Origin: JAFGRU01 sp016934985
Lineage (GTDB): Bacteria > Desulfobacterota > Desulfuromonadia > Desulfuromonadales > JAAYDE01
Direction of reading: 5' to 3'
Assembly: GCA_963665045.2 (NCBI GenBank)
Contig: CAXXJQ010000007.1
Coordinates: 56,347-120,346 of the forward strand
DNA: 64,000 nucleotides
This document shows, in pieces, positions 18,225-25,949 of the stretch. The notes under the pieces were generated by a model. The model was not told the DNA's origin, searched no databases, and was given only the letters and a program-made list of their open reading frames with translations. The position numbers and the translations under genes are program-made. The first letter of the stretch is position 1. Each line of letters begins with the position of its first letter.

Positions 18225-19348
18225 AAAAAATTCTTATCGTCGACGATGAAAGACCTTTTCTGGAAAGCCTGCAAGACGGCATCGCCACTTACAGCGACCA
18301 GTTGAACGTCATTTGCGCCAACAATGGTCAAGAAGCCCTCGCTGTTCTGAAAAAAGAAAAAATCGACCTCCTGGTTACAGATCTTCATATGCCGGTTATG
18401 GACGGCTTCGAATTACTGGCCCATGTCAGCAAACAGGACCCCTACCTGCCGGTTATTGTAATGACTGCTTTCGGTACGCCGGAAATCGAGGAAAAAATTT
18501 CCAACATGATGGCCTTTCACTACCTGGAAAAACCCCTCGATTTTGACGCCCTCACCCAAAAGATCGAACAGGCCCTGTCGGATAATTCGCGTAGTTTTAT
18601 CCGCGGGATCACCCTGCCGGCTTTCTTGCAGATGGTCCACCTGGAAAAAAAGAGCTGTACCTTAAAAGTCAGCTCCAAAGATAAATCAGGCTTCCTCTTT
18701 ATTGAAAAAGGCGATCTCTACGACGCTCAGACATCCAATCTCCAGGGAGAAAAAGCAGCCATGGAAATTATGGTCTGGGAAGACGCCGATATTGAAATGG
18801 ACAACGTCTGCCGCCGGAGTGAGAAAAAAATCGAAAAACCCCTCGATTTTGTCCTTCTGGAAGCTTTCAGAATCAAGGACGAGGAAAATGCTCCAGAGTT
18901 CCAAGCCAAATCCAAATCGGCCCCTGAACCAGCCCTGGACCCGTCTTTCGAGCCTCCGGCGAAAACAGCCAAAGCGGATGCTGTTGTCGGCAAATCAACG
19001 CCACCTCCAAAACCCCCTTTCGCTGAAAAGCTTCTGGTCAATCTTAAGAAGTCCGTCGCTATCCGGGAGTTTGCCATTTTCGATGAGGCCAACTTCTTGC
19101 AACACCAAAGTTCCGACGCCTGCTCCCTGGCCAAGGTTGACCCGGCATTTTATCTGACCCAGTGTCAGACTCTGGGCAAATCACTGGAAGGGAATAAGTT
19201 TCGATATATTCAATTCACCACGGCAAGCCGTAATTCCAAACTGCTCTTCAAGCGCGGAAAATGTCAGGTGGTTCTTTCTTTGAACAAAGGCGTAAAGCTG
19301 AACGAAATTCTCGATCAGATGTCGAACTCGTTATTCGAAACGTCTTGA
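18221..19348 (+). CDS. Response regulator REC-PATAN (DUF4388) with C-terminal roadblock-like domain
   Basis: 375 residues. The REC domain (1-120) has the acidic pair in ILIVDDERPF, phospho-Asp in LLVTDLHMPVMDG (Asp54), the Thr in VIVMTAFGTP and Lys in LEKPLDFD. From about 125 a PATAN/DUF4388 domain follows (GITLPAFLQMVHLEKKSCTL then GFLFIEKGDLYDAQTSNLQG). A Pro/Ala/Lys-rich linker covers about 225-265. The final 110 residues (YIQFTTASRNSKLLFKRGKC and VVLSLNKGVKLNEILDQM) look like a roadblock/longin fold. There is no DNA-binding domain, so output is likely by protein contact, probably with the two following roadblock-like proteins. Starts inside the kinase stop codon. Confidence 0.85.
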   Translation: MKKILIVDDERPFLESLQDGIATYSDQLNVICANNGQEALAVLKKEKIDLLVTDLHMPVMDGFELLAHVSKQDPYLPVIVMTAFGTPEIEEKISNMMAFHYLEKPLDFDALTQKIEQALSDNSRSFIRGITLPAFLQMVHLEKKSCTLKVSSKDKSGFLFIEKGDLYDAQTSNLQGEKAAMEIMVWEDADIEMDNVCRRSEKKIEKPLDFVLLEAFRIKDEENAPEFQAKSKSAPEPALDPSFEPPAKTAKADAVVGKSTPPPKPPFAEKLLVNLKKSVAIREFAIFDEANFLQHQSSDACSLAKVDPAFYLTQCQTLGKSLEGNKFRYIQFTTASRNSKLLFKRGKCQVVLSLNKGVKLNEILDQMSNSLFETS

Positions 19349-19370
19349 CAAAATCGCACAAGGAGAAACC

Positions 19371-20039
19371 ATGCAACAGTTAATTGACGATCTTAAATCC
19401 ATTCCAGGCGTGATTGGTGCTTATGTTTTCCGTACTAACGAAGGGGTGCGTTGCAGTAATCTTCCCTCGATTTTCAAACCCGAGCGCATCGCGGAAATCA
19501 CCAAAAGTCTGATTAAAATCCACACCGCAGGAAAGCAGAACTTTGCCGATTTGGTTGAAGTTTTTATCAATTACGAAGAGTCCCTGCTGTTCTGCAGACA
19601 GTTCACCCCCTCTGATTACGTCATGGCTGTCTGTGATCCGGGCATGAATCTTGGGGTTCTGGCCATGTCGCTGAACATGGCGCTGGAAGAAGTAACCAGC
19701 CGGGTCGAGGCTGAGGAAACTTCTCCCCCTGCAGTTCAGGAAGAACCCCAACTCGAAGAGGTGGAAGATCCAGTTCCAACCGAAGCAGTTGCTACCCCAT
19801 CTTTTGAAAACGGTCCTTTGGCAAAACCGCTTGAAGAGATGTCAAAATTGCTCGCTAAAATACTCGGTCCCATGGCCCTCATCGTTTTTGATGATACCGT
19901 TGCCAGGTGGGCAGTCGGACGTGCCCCAACACCATCCGATCTGCCTGAACTTGTTGACAGTTTGTGCCAAGAAATTGACGATTCAGAAAAAGCGAAGCGT
20001 TATCAGGAACTGGTGCAAAGCTTTTTACCCGCTGCATAA
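19371..20039 (+). CDS. Roadblock/LC7-like protein with C-terminal extension
   Basis: 222 residues with AAGGAG upstream. Residues 1-115 follow the roadblock/LC7 (MglB-like) pattern: LIDDLKSIPGVIGAYVFRTN, a central helix, then CRQFTPSDYVMAVCDPGMNL. An acidic Pro/Glu linker (about 120-145) leads to a 70-residue helical domain containing LLAKILGPMALIVFDDTVAR and a stop at 222; the same type of C-terminal module accompanies roadblock and PATAN proteins in delta-proteobacteria. Roadblock proteins usually regulate small Ras-like GTPases as dimers, but no MglA-type GTPase is encoded in this window. Lies 22 bases after the regulator in the same operon. Confidence 0.75.
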   Translation: MQQLIDDLKSIPGVIGAYVFRTNEGVRCSNLPSIFKPERIAEITKSLIKIHTAGKQNFADLVEVFINYEESLLFCRQFTPSDYVMAVCDPGMNLGVLAMSLNMALEEVTSRVEAEETSPPAVQEEPQLEEVEDPVPTEAVATPSFENGPLAKPLEEMSKLLAKILGPMALIVFDDTVARWAVGRAPTPSDLPELVDSLCQEIDDSEKAKRYQELVQSFLPAA

Positions 20040-20059
20040 GAAAAAAGGAGTGATGTGCC

Positions 20060-20437
20060 ATGACTGGAGTCCAGCGTTTCGCCAATCGAATTGAGCAGAT
20101 CAAGGGCGTCGGAAACTATATCGTTGCCCGTAACGATGGCCAGATCGTCATTCACAACCTGGAAAACCCGGAAAAGCTGACATCCCTGGTGACCATTGGA
20201 GGTTTTCATTCTGTAGCTATTCAAAAAACTCTTGGTTTCAGCGATTTTGGTTACCTTATTTACATCAGACCTCAAAATCAAAATCTTATCATCTTCGCCC
20301 TGGATAAATACTACATCGGGATCCTTCAAAAAATTGATTCCAATCAAACCCAGTTAATTGAAGATGTTAGCAGGTTTCTTTTCAACCTTAAAAATCAAAA
20401 GAAAACCAACAATACGTCGAAAGAGGAGGAACACTGA
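20060..20437 (+). CDS. Small roadblock-like protein
   Basis: 125 residues, AAAGGAG seven bases before ATG. The order beta-hairpin (VGNYIVARNDGQIVIHNL), helix, strand (FGYLIYIRPQNQNLIIFAL), helix (QLIEDVSRFLFNL) fits a stand-alone roadblock/longin domain of usual size. The last 15 residues are a charged tail. No enzymatic motif is visible. Its TGA overlaps the ATG of the next gene, so it is translationally coupled to the Cache protein. Function inferred as an interaction module of the kinase/regulator pathway. Confidence 0.65.
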   Translation: MTGVQRFANRIEQIKGVGNYIVARNDGQIVIHNLENPEKLTSLVTIGGFHSVAIQKTLGFSDFGYLIYIRPQNQNLIIFALDKYYIGILQKIDSNQTQLIEDVSRFLFNLKNQKKTNNTSKEEEH

Positions 20438-21045
20438 TGAAACTGCAACGCTTATGGACCGACGTGCTGATTGCCTGTCTGGCCCTGCTGATCTGTTTAC
20501 ATGCGACTCCGTTGCGGGCTGCGGAAGAGATGACTCCTCTGGATAAGAATATGGCAAAGATTGCCAAAGACTGCGCCAAAGAAATTCTGGAACAGTTTGA
20601 TCTCTTGTTGAGTTCCGGCCAACTGAATGTCGCTCAACTTTTTGACACTTTTTACGTGCCGATTCCCGATACCGACCCCCAAAAGTTCCACACGGCTTAC
20701 GATAACCTGGCCACTGGAATCATCCGCCCGATCCTGGACAAATATCTGGAAAAAGACCCCCGGCTTATCTATGTAATCGCCGTCGATAAAAACGGTTACC
20801 TGCCAACCCACAATACGAGGTTTTCTCAACCGCTTACCGGGGACCCCGACCATGATTATAAATGGAACCAGAGCAAGCGCATGTATACCAATCGCATGGG
20901 CCTAAAGGCCTCACGCAATACCGACCCTGAATTGATGCAGGTCAAAGCTTTCAAAGGAAAAAGGATCATAACCGACATGTCGGTTCCGATTGTTGTGAAA
21001 AACCGTCATTGGGGTGCGATTCGCATCGGTTATCGTGACAGATAA
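20437..21045 (+). CDS. Secreted Cache-like sensor domain protein without output domain
   Basis: 202 residues with a signal peptide (IACLALLICLHATPLRA) and one extracytoplasmic domain. The domain contains KNGYLPTHNTRFSQPLTGDP, then NRMGLKASRN and ITDMSVPIVVKNRHWGAIRI, a signature found in the periplasmic sensor region of many chemoreceptors of this phylum; here it stops right after the sensor (GYRDR). No second membrane helix, HAMP or signalling domain follows. It is a paralogue of the sensor domain of the next gene. Overlaps the small roadblock gene by one base. Confidence 0.78.
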   Translation: MKLQRLWTDVLIACLALLICLHATPLRAAEEMTPLDKNMAKIAKDCAKEILEQFDLLLSSGQLNVAQLFDTFYVPIPDTDPQKFHTAYDNLATGIIRPILDKYLEKDPRLIYVIAVDKNGYLPTHNTRFSQPLTGDPDHDYKWNQSKRMYTNRMGLKASRNTDPELMQVKAFKGKRIITDMSVPIVVKNRHWGAIRIGYRDR

Positions 21046-21116
21046 TTATCTGGGAAAAAAGATTTTCAAATTTTGACTATCTGGTCAATTTTACTTTTTG
21101 GCAAAGGAGAATGTAA

Positions 21117-22007
21117 ATGTTTAAGAAAGTGGGTATCAAAGTAGCCTTCCAAGTATGTCTTGCGTTGTTAATTGTTATTGCTGCCGGAGCGTTTTATCTC
21201 ATCCAGAAGCAGAGTCAAAGTTTAGAAACCCAGCTTCGGGAACGCGGAAGAATCGAATCTCTAATCGGCGCTAAACTGGTTGGGAACATTTTTGAAGAGG
21301 CTATTGATAACGAAGTTCTGGAAGAAAGAGATGCCTTCGACACTAATTATCTCGAAATTCCCGGCTTTGACCCGGCCAAGTATCACACCATGTACGATTT
21401 TTATCTCGACAAGGCACTTCTGGCCATGCAGGACGAATTTCTCAAGGACAAGAGTATTCTTTATGCCTACGCCATTGACCGTAACGGCTATGTTCCTACT
21501 CACAATACCCGGTTTCAGAAACCGCTGACCGGCAATAAAGACCAGGACCGTGCCGGCAACCGAACCAAGCGAATCTTCAACGACCCTGTTGGTCTTAAAG
21601 CCGCCCAGAATCAGGAAGAAGGATTCTTCCAAACCTATAAGCACGAAGTTTACGGCGATATGCTCGACGTGTCCTCCCCAATTTTCATCAAAGGCAAACA
21701 CTGGGGCAACTTCCGCGTCGGTTTTAACCCTGACGAAGCCCGCATGGCACAGAAAAACCTGACGATTGCCCTGGTTACCATTATGGCAGCCATTCTGGCC
21801 GTATCCGCCGTCCTGGTTTTCATCGTCGTGAACTCGGCCCTGGCACCCCTGAAGAAATTCACCCAGATCGCATCCGACCTGGCCGACGGCAATGTTAATC
21901 AGCAAATCACCCATAGTTCCAAGGACGAGATCGGCAGATTGGCGGACGTTCTCGAGCGACTGCGCGTCAGCCTCAAAGTGGCCATGACAAAACTCAGCCA
22001 GAAATGA
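21117..22007 (+). CDS. Membrane Cache-HAMP protein lacking a signalling domain
   Basis: 296 residues, AAAGGAG upstream. TM1 at about 10-29 (VCLALLIVIAAGAFYLI), periplasmic Cache-like domain to about 208 (RNGYVPTHNTRFQKPLTGN, KGKHWGNFRVGFNPDEAR), TM2 at about 217-240, then a HAMP domain (LAPLKKFTQIASDLADGNVN, then DEIGRLADVLERLRVSL) and a stop after ten more residues. A chemoreceptor or kinase would continue with an MCP, HisKA or GGDEF domain; none is present, and downstream sequence shows no frame encoding one. It could signal through HAMP-mediated contacts with the soluble kinase or roadblock proteins of the operon. Confidence 0.85.
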   Translation: MFKKVGIKVAFQVCLALLIVIAAGAFYLIQKQSQSLETQLRERGRIESLIGAKLVGNIFEEAIDNEVLEERDAFDTNYLEIPGFDPAKYHTMYDFYLDKALLAMQDEFLKDKSILYAYAIDRNGYVPTHNTRFQKPLTGNKDQDRAGNRTKRIFNDPVGLKAAQNQEEGFFQTYKHEVYGDMLDVSSPIFIKGKHWGNFRVGFNPDEARMAQKNLTIALVTIMAAILAVSAVLVFIVVNSALAPLKKFTQIASDLADGNVNQQITHSSKDEIGRLADVLERLRVSLKVAMTKLSQK

Positions 22008-22175
22008 TCGATTACTCTAATTTTTTTCTGGATTTGTATGGATTTCAGCAACCAATGAAGGTGTTCAGTGTCTGGTTAAACACCTAAAAGGGAATAAGGT
22101 TTTGGGAAAAATTTCCGGGTTGCCTAAAAGGTATAATTCAATCTCAGTTGACAAGAAATATAAGGAGTAAAAATC

Positions 22176-22754
22176 ATGTTGGTTAAAAAAATTCTTGTGT
22201 CCTTGCTGGGCATTACTCTTACCGTATTATTTCTGGGCAGCGGTTATTGCCTGGCCGAAACAGCGACACAGAAGGTAAAAAAATATGCGGAGACAGTGCT
22301 CACCCAATTGGCTGCCGATCCAGCTATTGTCAAAGCAGTTGTCGTTGAAAATGCAAAAAACAAATCCCTGGATGACATAAAAAAGCTGGATGAGAAATGG
22401 ATCGCTTCCGATGGCATCCCATCCTATGTCAAAGAGCGAATGGATTCGCCCATGGGCAAACATCTGGCCGGCATCCGCGATACCCAGTATTTCTTCAAAG
22501 AAATATTTCTGATGGATAATCAGGGCGCCCTTGTAGCCCTCTCCGACAAAACCTCTGACTACTGGCAGGGCGACGAGAAAAAATTCCAGAGACCTTTTCA
22601 GAGAAACGCGGTTTTTGTCGATGATGTAAGTTTTGACAAAAGCGCCAAGGCTTTTCTGGCACACGTCAACGTTCCGGTCAAAGACAAGGGCGTCGTGGTG
22701 GGGGTTATCACCTTTGGGATCGACATGGACATCTTCTGGATGACGCCCATGTAA
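22176..22754 (+). CDS. Secreted single Cache-type sensor domain protein, paralogue of 15933-16502
   Basis: 192 residues with AAGGAG eight bases before ATG and a signal peptide (LGITLTVLFLGSGYCLA). The mature part is one sensor domain with RMDSPMGKHLAGIRDTQYFF, FLMDNQGALVALSDKTSDYW and QGDEKKFQRPF, ending VPVKDKGVVVGVITFGIDMD. The same motifs occur in the divergent gene at the other end of the cluster. A TATAAT hexamer at 22132 may allow separate transcription, although no matching -35 box is seen. Ends the operon; an intrinsic terminator follows. Confidence 0.8.
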   Translation: MLVKKILVSLLGITLTVLFLGSGYCLAETATQKVKKYAETVLTQLAADPAIVKAVVVENAKNKSLDDIKKLDEKWIASDGIPSYVKERMDSPMGKHLAGIRDTQYFFKEIFLMDNQGALVALSDKTSDYWQGDEKKFQRPFQRNAVFVDDVSFDKSAKAFLAHVNVPVKDKGVVVGVITFGIDMDIFWMTPM

Positions 22755-22816
22755 TTCCTTTTAAAAGGCATGCCCTGTTGAGGGAAGCCTCAAACGAAAC
22801 ATGATAAAAACATTTT

Positions 22817-22850
22817 AAAGGACGGGTTTTTGCCCGTCCTTTATTTTTTC
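22817..22850 (+). terminator. Intrinsic terminator of the Cache/roadblock operon
   Basis: Stem AAAGGACGGG / CCCGTCCTTT with a TTTTTG loop followed by ATTTTTTC, 63 bases after the stop at 22754. It overlaps the stop codon of the convergent minus-strand gene. Confidence 0.85.
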
Positions 22851-23248
22851 TTTTTACGCGCGAAACCCCAGGAAAAACTGGTTTTCAGGATTTCCTTTCC
22901 GCCCACATCGACGGCGGTGAACATCAGCTTGGTCATTTCTGCGGAAGCACCATCATTCAAAACTTCCAGGGCGAACTCCAGGTCAGCTTTTAACTTTTCC
23001 CGATTATCCCCCGAAGCACCGTAGGCATATTTGAGATCGTGCCTCAAAGCAATTTCGGTCAGATTGGGGATCTTGAACAATTTTGAAAAAAGGTTGTCCG
23101 GAATCATAGAGGCCCCGTCAAACACCCATTCCTTATAATCCTCGGGATAAGCTTCAAGACGCTCAACCAGATAATCAAATCCAAAATGCTGACATAACTC
23201 TATGGCATACTCGGTTGTCACTGGGTCGCCAATTTTCGGTAAATTCAT
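22841..23248 (-). CDS. Uncharacterised protein with phospholipase-A2-like HDxxY motif
   Basis: 135 residues from ATG 23248, preceded by GGAGG with eight bases spacing (the longer frame needs a GTG). No signal peptide or membrane segment. The centre reads GASMIPDNLFSKLF, then LTEIALRHDLKYAYG and KLKADLEFALEVL. HDxxY followed about 15-20 residues later by a helix with an Asp is the layout of parvovirus-type and bacterial PLA2-like domains (catalytic His-Asp with a second Asp), but the glycine-rich calcium loop expected upstream is not obvious. Alternatively it is simply a conserved hypothetical protein. The lysine-rich C-terminus overlaps the terminator of the convergent operon. Separated by 33 bases from the rnr gene, which is transcribed toward it. 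Confidence 0.6.
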   Translation of the reverse strand: MNLPKIGDPVTTEYAIELCQHFGFDYLVERLEAYPEDYKEWVFDGASMIPDNLFSKLFKIPNLTEIALRHDLKYAYGASGDNREKLKADLEFALEVLNDGASAEMTKLMFTAVDVGGKEILKTSFSWGFARKKKK

Positions 23249-23281
23249 TAACTTAGCCTCCACTGAAAAGAAAAATAATGG

Positions 23282-25420
23282 TCAGGACCCTTCCAGTTCG
23301 AGATTAACTTCCAACCGGGAAAGATCAGCGCTCACCAGCCTGACCCTGACTTCTTGGCCAAGCCGTAAGGAGCGGCCGGTACGCTCTCCCAGCAATTCAT
23401 GCCTTTTATCCAGAAAGATGTAATAATCGTCGGTCAGGGTGGAAAGACGAACCATCCCCTCGGCCATAACCTCTTTGAGCTCTACCCAGAAACCAAAGTC
23501 GGTAAGGGACGAGATAATCCCGCTGTAGGTCTCCCCCACCTTTTCCCGCAGGAAGAGAATTGTAAGGCGTTTGACAATTTCCCTTTCCGCCTCCACAGCT
23601 TTCCGTTCCATGGCATTGATGTGCTCGGCTGTATTCTTCAGGCGTTTTTCCCCTGCCGTCCGGGGCGGTTCTTCTGACAGAGCCGCTTTCAGAGCCCGAT
23701 GAACCACCAGGTCTGCATAACGCCGTATGGGAGAAGTGAAGTGGCAATAACAATCCGAAGCCAGTCCGAAGTGCCCTTCGTTAACAGGGGAATAACCGGC
23801 CTGCATCATAGAGCGAAGTGCCAGGCGGTTGACGAGAAATTCCATCTCTGTTCCTTTTGCAGCAGAGAAGAGGGTTTGCAGCCCTTTGGCATCCCGCTTT
23901 TCCGGGAGGGATGAACCAATGGAGGTAAAACGCAAGAGTTTGAAAAGAGATTCGAGCTTTTCCAGATCGGGACTCGGATGGTTGCGAAACAAAAACCGGG
24001 CCTCACGTTGTTCCAGAAAACGGGCAACCGCCTCGTTAGCGGCAAGCATGAACTCCTCAATGATCTGATGGCCGAAGTGACGGGGTCGGGGCCGCACATC
24101 CTTGGCATGATCACAAATATCGATGAGAATCTCGGGTTCCGGGAGGTCAAAATCAAGAGAACCCCGCTCCTCCCGCCGGGCCAGCAGTTCCCGGGCAAGA
24201 GCCTCGGCCTGGTACAACATGGGAAGATGCACCTCAAGGCGTTCCTGCTCTCCCTGGTCGCTATCGAGGATCGCCCTTTTGACCTGATCATAGGTCAAGC
24301 GGGCACGGCTCCGAATGAGCGCCGGATAAAAACGCTCTTCAATTGGAAGTCCCTGAAAGGAAAAAAGGATTTCAGCCACCATGGCCAGACGCGGCTGAGC
24401 CGGCACCAGGCTACAAAGACCGTTGGAAAGCTTTTCGGGGAGCATAGGCTCCACCGAAGCGGGAAAATAGTAAGAATTCCCCCGTTCCTCGGCTTCGCGG
24501 TCAAGGGCCGAACCCGGTGCGACGTAATGAGAAACATCGGCAATAGCGACCCAGAGACGCCAGCCCGAATTTTCCCGGCTTACGCAGACAGCATCGTCAA
24601 AGTCTCGGGCATTAGCCCCGTCAATAGTGACCAGTGATACTTTCGTCAGGTCCTGGCGGCCGATCAAATCTTTCTCCTGCGGCGTTTCCGGCAATAGTCC
24701 AGCCTCACTCAGAACGCCTTCGGAGAACGTCGTCGGGATGGCGAAACCGGTCTTGACCAAGGTCTCCTGAACCCGGACATCCTCTTCACTGCCAAGAATT
24801 TCCTCCAGCCGCGCCGACCAGGTTCCGCCGTCAATTTCCGCTTCCGGCCTTACCAGCACTATATCCGCAAGAGAGGGTTGCCCCACCGCCCCCGTCTGAT
24901 CGATAATAACGTTGAAACCGAGTTTCGGATCGACAGGCCGGGAAAAGAAAGTCCCATGGCCAAGCTGGCGGATAATTTTGACGGCGACGCGGGAGTGAAA
25001 ACGCTCGACGACACGAACGATGCGTCCTTCGGGATTTTTTCCCCGTCGCCGGGGAAGAACCGTCACCAGAACCTTGTCGCCATGCCAGGCCCCGCCGAGC
25101 GCACTGCGGGAAATAAAGATGTCGCGGTGACGCTTGTCCTCGGGAATGACGAAACCTACGCCGGAACGCTGGATTTCCAGGGTGCCCATCTGCATCGGCA
25201 TCTTCTTAACCAGCCCAAAAGCCCGGCCCATGCGAATAAGGCGCCCTTGGGAGACAAGACTTTCCACCATCTCCTCTACCCATTCGCGCTGGGTCTTGGA
25301 AATACCCAGCAAAGAAAATAACTCTTGTAGTTTCAGGGGCTTGTCAACCCGCTGGAAAGCTTTCAGGAGCTCCTCTTGGCGAGGGCGGCCTTTTTTGCCA
25401 TGTTTTCGGCTCCGACTCAT
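23282..25420 (-). CDS. rnr: Ribonuclease R
   Basis: 712 residues. The order of domains is that of RNase R: N-terminal winged helix (about 15-70), cold-shock-type OB folds (about 75-220; e.g. MGTLEIQRSGVGFVIPEDKR), the RNB catalytic domain with the metal-binding Asp cluster TIDGANARDFDDAV at 265-278 and later RYADLVVHRALK, and a C-terminal S1 domain (about 630-712, GETYSGIISSLTDFGFWVEL). It degrades structured RNA 3' to 5' and processes tmRNA and rRNA. The lysine-rich tail of the E. coli enzyme is absent; the protein ends shortly after the S1 domain, as in many shorter orthologues. Read from its own promoter in the 25421-25949 gap. Confidence 0.95.
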   Translation of the reverse strand: MSRSRKHGKKGRPRQEELLKAFQRVDKPLKLQELFSLLGISKTQREWVEEMVESLVSQGRLIRMGRAFGLVKKMPMQMGTLEIQRSGVGFVIPEDKRHRDIFISRSALGGAWHGDKVLVTVLPRRRGKNPEGRIVRVVERFHSRVAVKIIRQLGHGTFFSRPVDPKLGFNVIIDQTGAVGQPSLADIVLVRPEAEIDGGTWSARLEEILGSEEDVRVQETLVKTGFAIPTTFSEGVLSEAGLLPETPQEKDLIGRQDLTKVSLVTIDGANARDFDDAVCVSRENSGWRLWVAIADVSHYVAPGSALDREAEERGNSYYFPASVEPMLPEKLSNGLCSLVPAQPRLAMVAEILFSFQGLPIEERFYPALIRSRARLTYDQVKRAILDSDQGEQERLEVHLPMLYQAEALARELLARREERGSLDFDLPEPEILIDICDHAKDVRPRPRHFGHQIIEEFMLAANEAVARFLEQREARFLFRNHPSPDLEKLESLFKLLRFTSIGSSLPEKRDAKGLQTLFSAAKGTEMEFLVNRLALRSMMQAGYSPVNEGHFGLASDCYCHFTSPIRRYADLVVHRALKAALSEEPPRTAGEKRLKNTAEHINAMERKAVEAEREIVKRLTILFLREKVGETYSGIISSLTDFGFWVELKEVMAEGMVRLSTLTDDYYIFLDKRHELLGERTGRSLRLGQEVRVRLVSADLSRLEVNLELEGS

Positions 25421-25497
25421 CGGTTTTTTAATCCTTTCTTTTTGCCAGAAGCCTGGCGGGCTTGGAGAGACCTAACGAAAAAAAGGGCATCAAGGAC

Positions 25498-25547
25498 AAA
25501 TTTTCGAAAGTTTGCGAGCAAATAGCGGGACTATTCGTCGAAAATTT
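25498..25547. repeat. Nested inverted repeat in the rnr upstream region
   Basis: Outer arms AAATTTTCGA (25498-25507) and TCGAAAATTT (25538-25547) are a perfect 10-bp match, and inside them AATAG / CTATT forms a second stem around CGGGA. The whole 50-base unit could fold as a cruciform or REP-like element. The remaining bases from 25421 to 25949 contain no supported gene; the 70-codon minus frame there has no features. Confidence 0.6.
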
Positions 25548-25949
25548 ACGGAAATAGGGGCCTATCTGCCTTTTTGGCAGCAGCTTCACTCCTGATTCCG
25601 ACAAGCTCCTGATAAGCGCCATGGACCAACAGCACCCCAAAAATTATCTGGCAGCGGGACACCCTCCGCGAAGCACAGCCAGTTTATTTTATAACCATAG
25701 CATAAAGTGTAAATTTCCTGGGAAGGGGAGTTAAAAACTATTCACTTTGCCAAGTGAGAAAGGTTTTATTTTTGAGCGGTAGGGCAAAAAAGTGGCCTAT
25801 GGTGAGATTAAACTGGATAAAGCAAAGCTCGAGGATTAGAATTATTGGTTGGCCAGGCAACCGTACCCAACCAGGGAAATTAACACCTTTTTGCATAAGG
25901 GGCCGGATTTTTTTCTAACAGCCTTTTGAATAAACCACCTCGGGAACAG

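Noticed and set aside
25428..25640. 70-codon minus-strand frame upstream of rnr
   Set aside because: No ribosome site, no homology, and it overlaps the nested palindrome.
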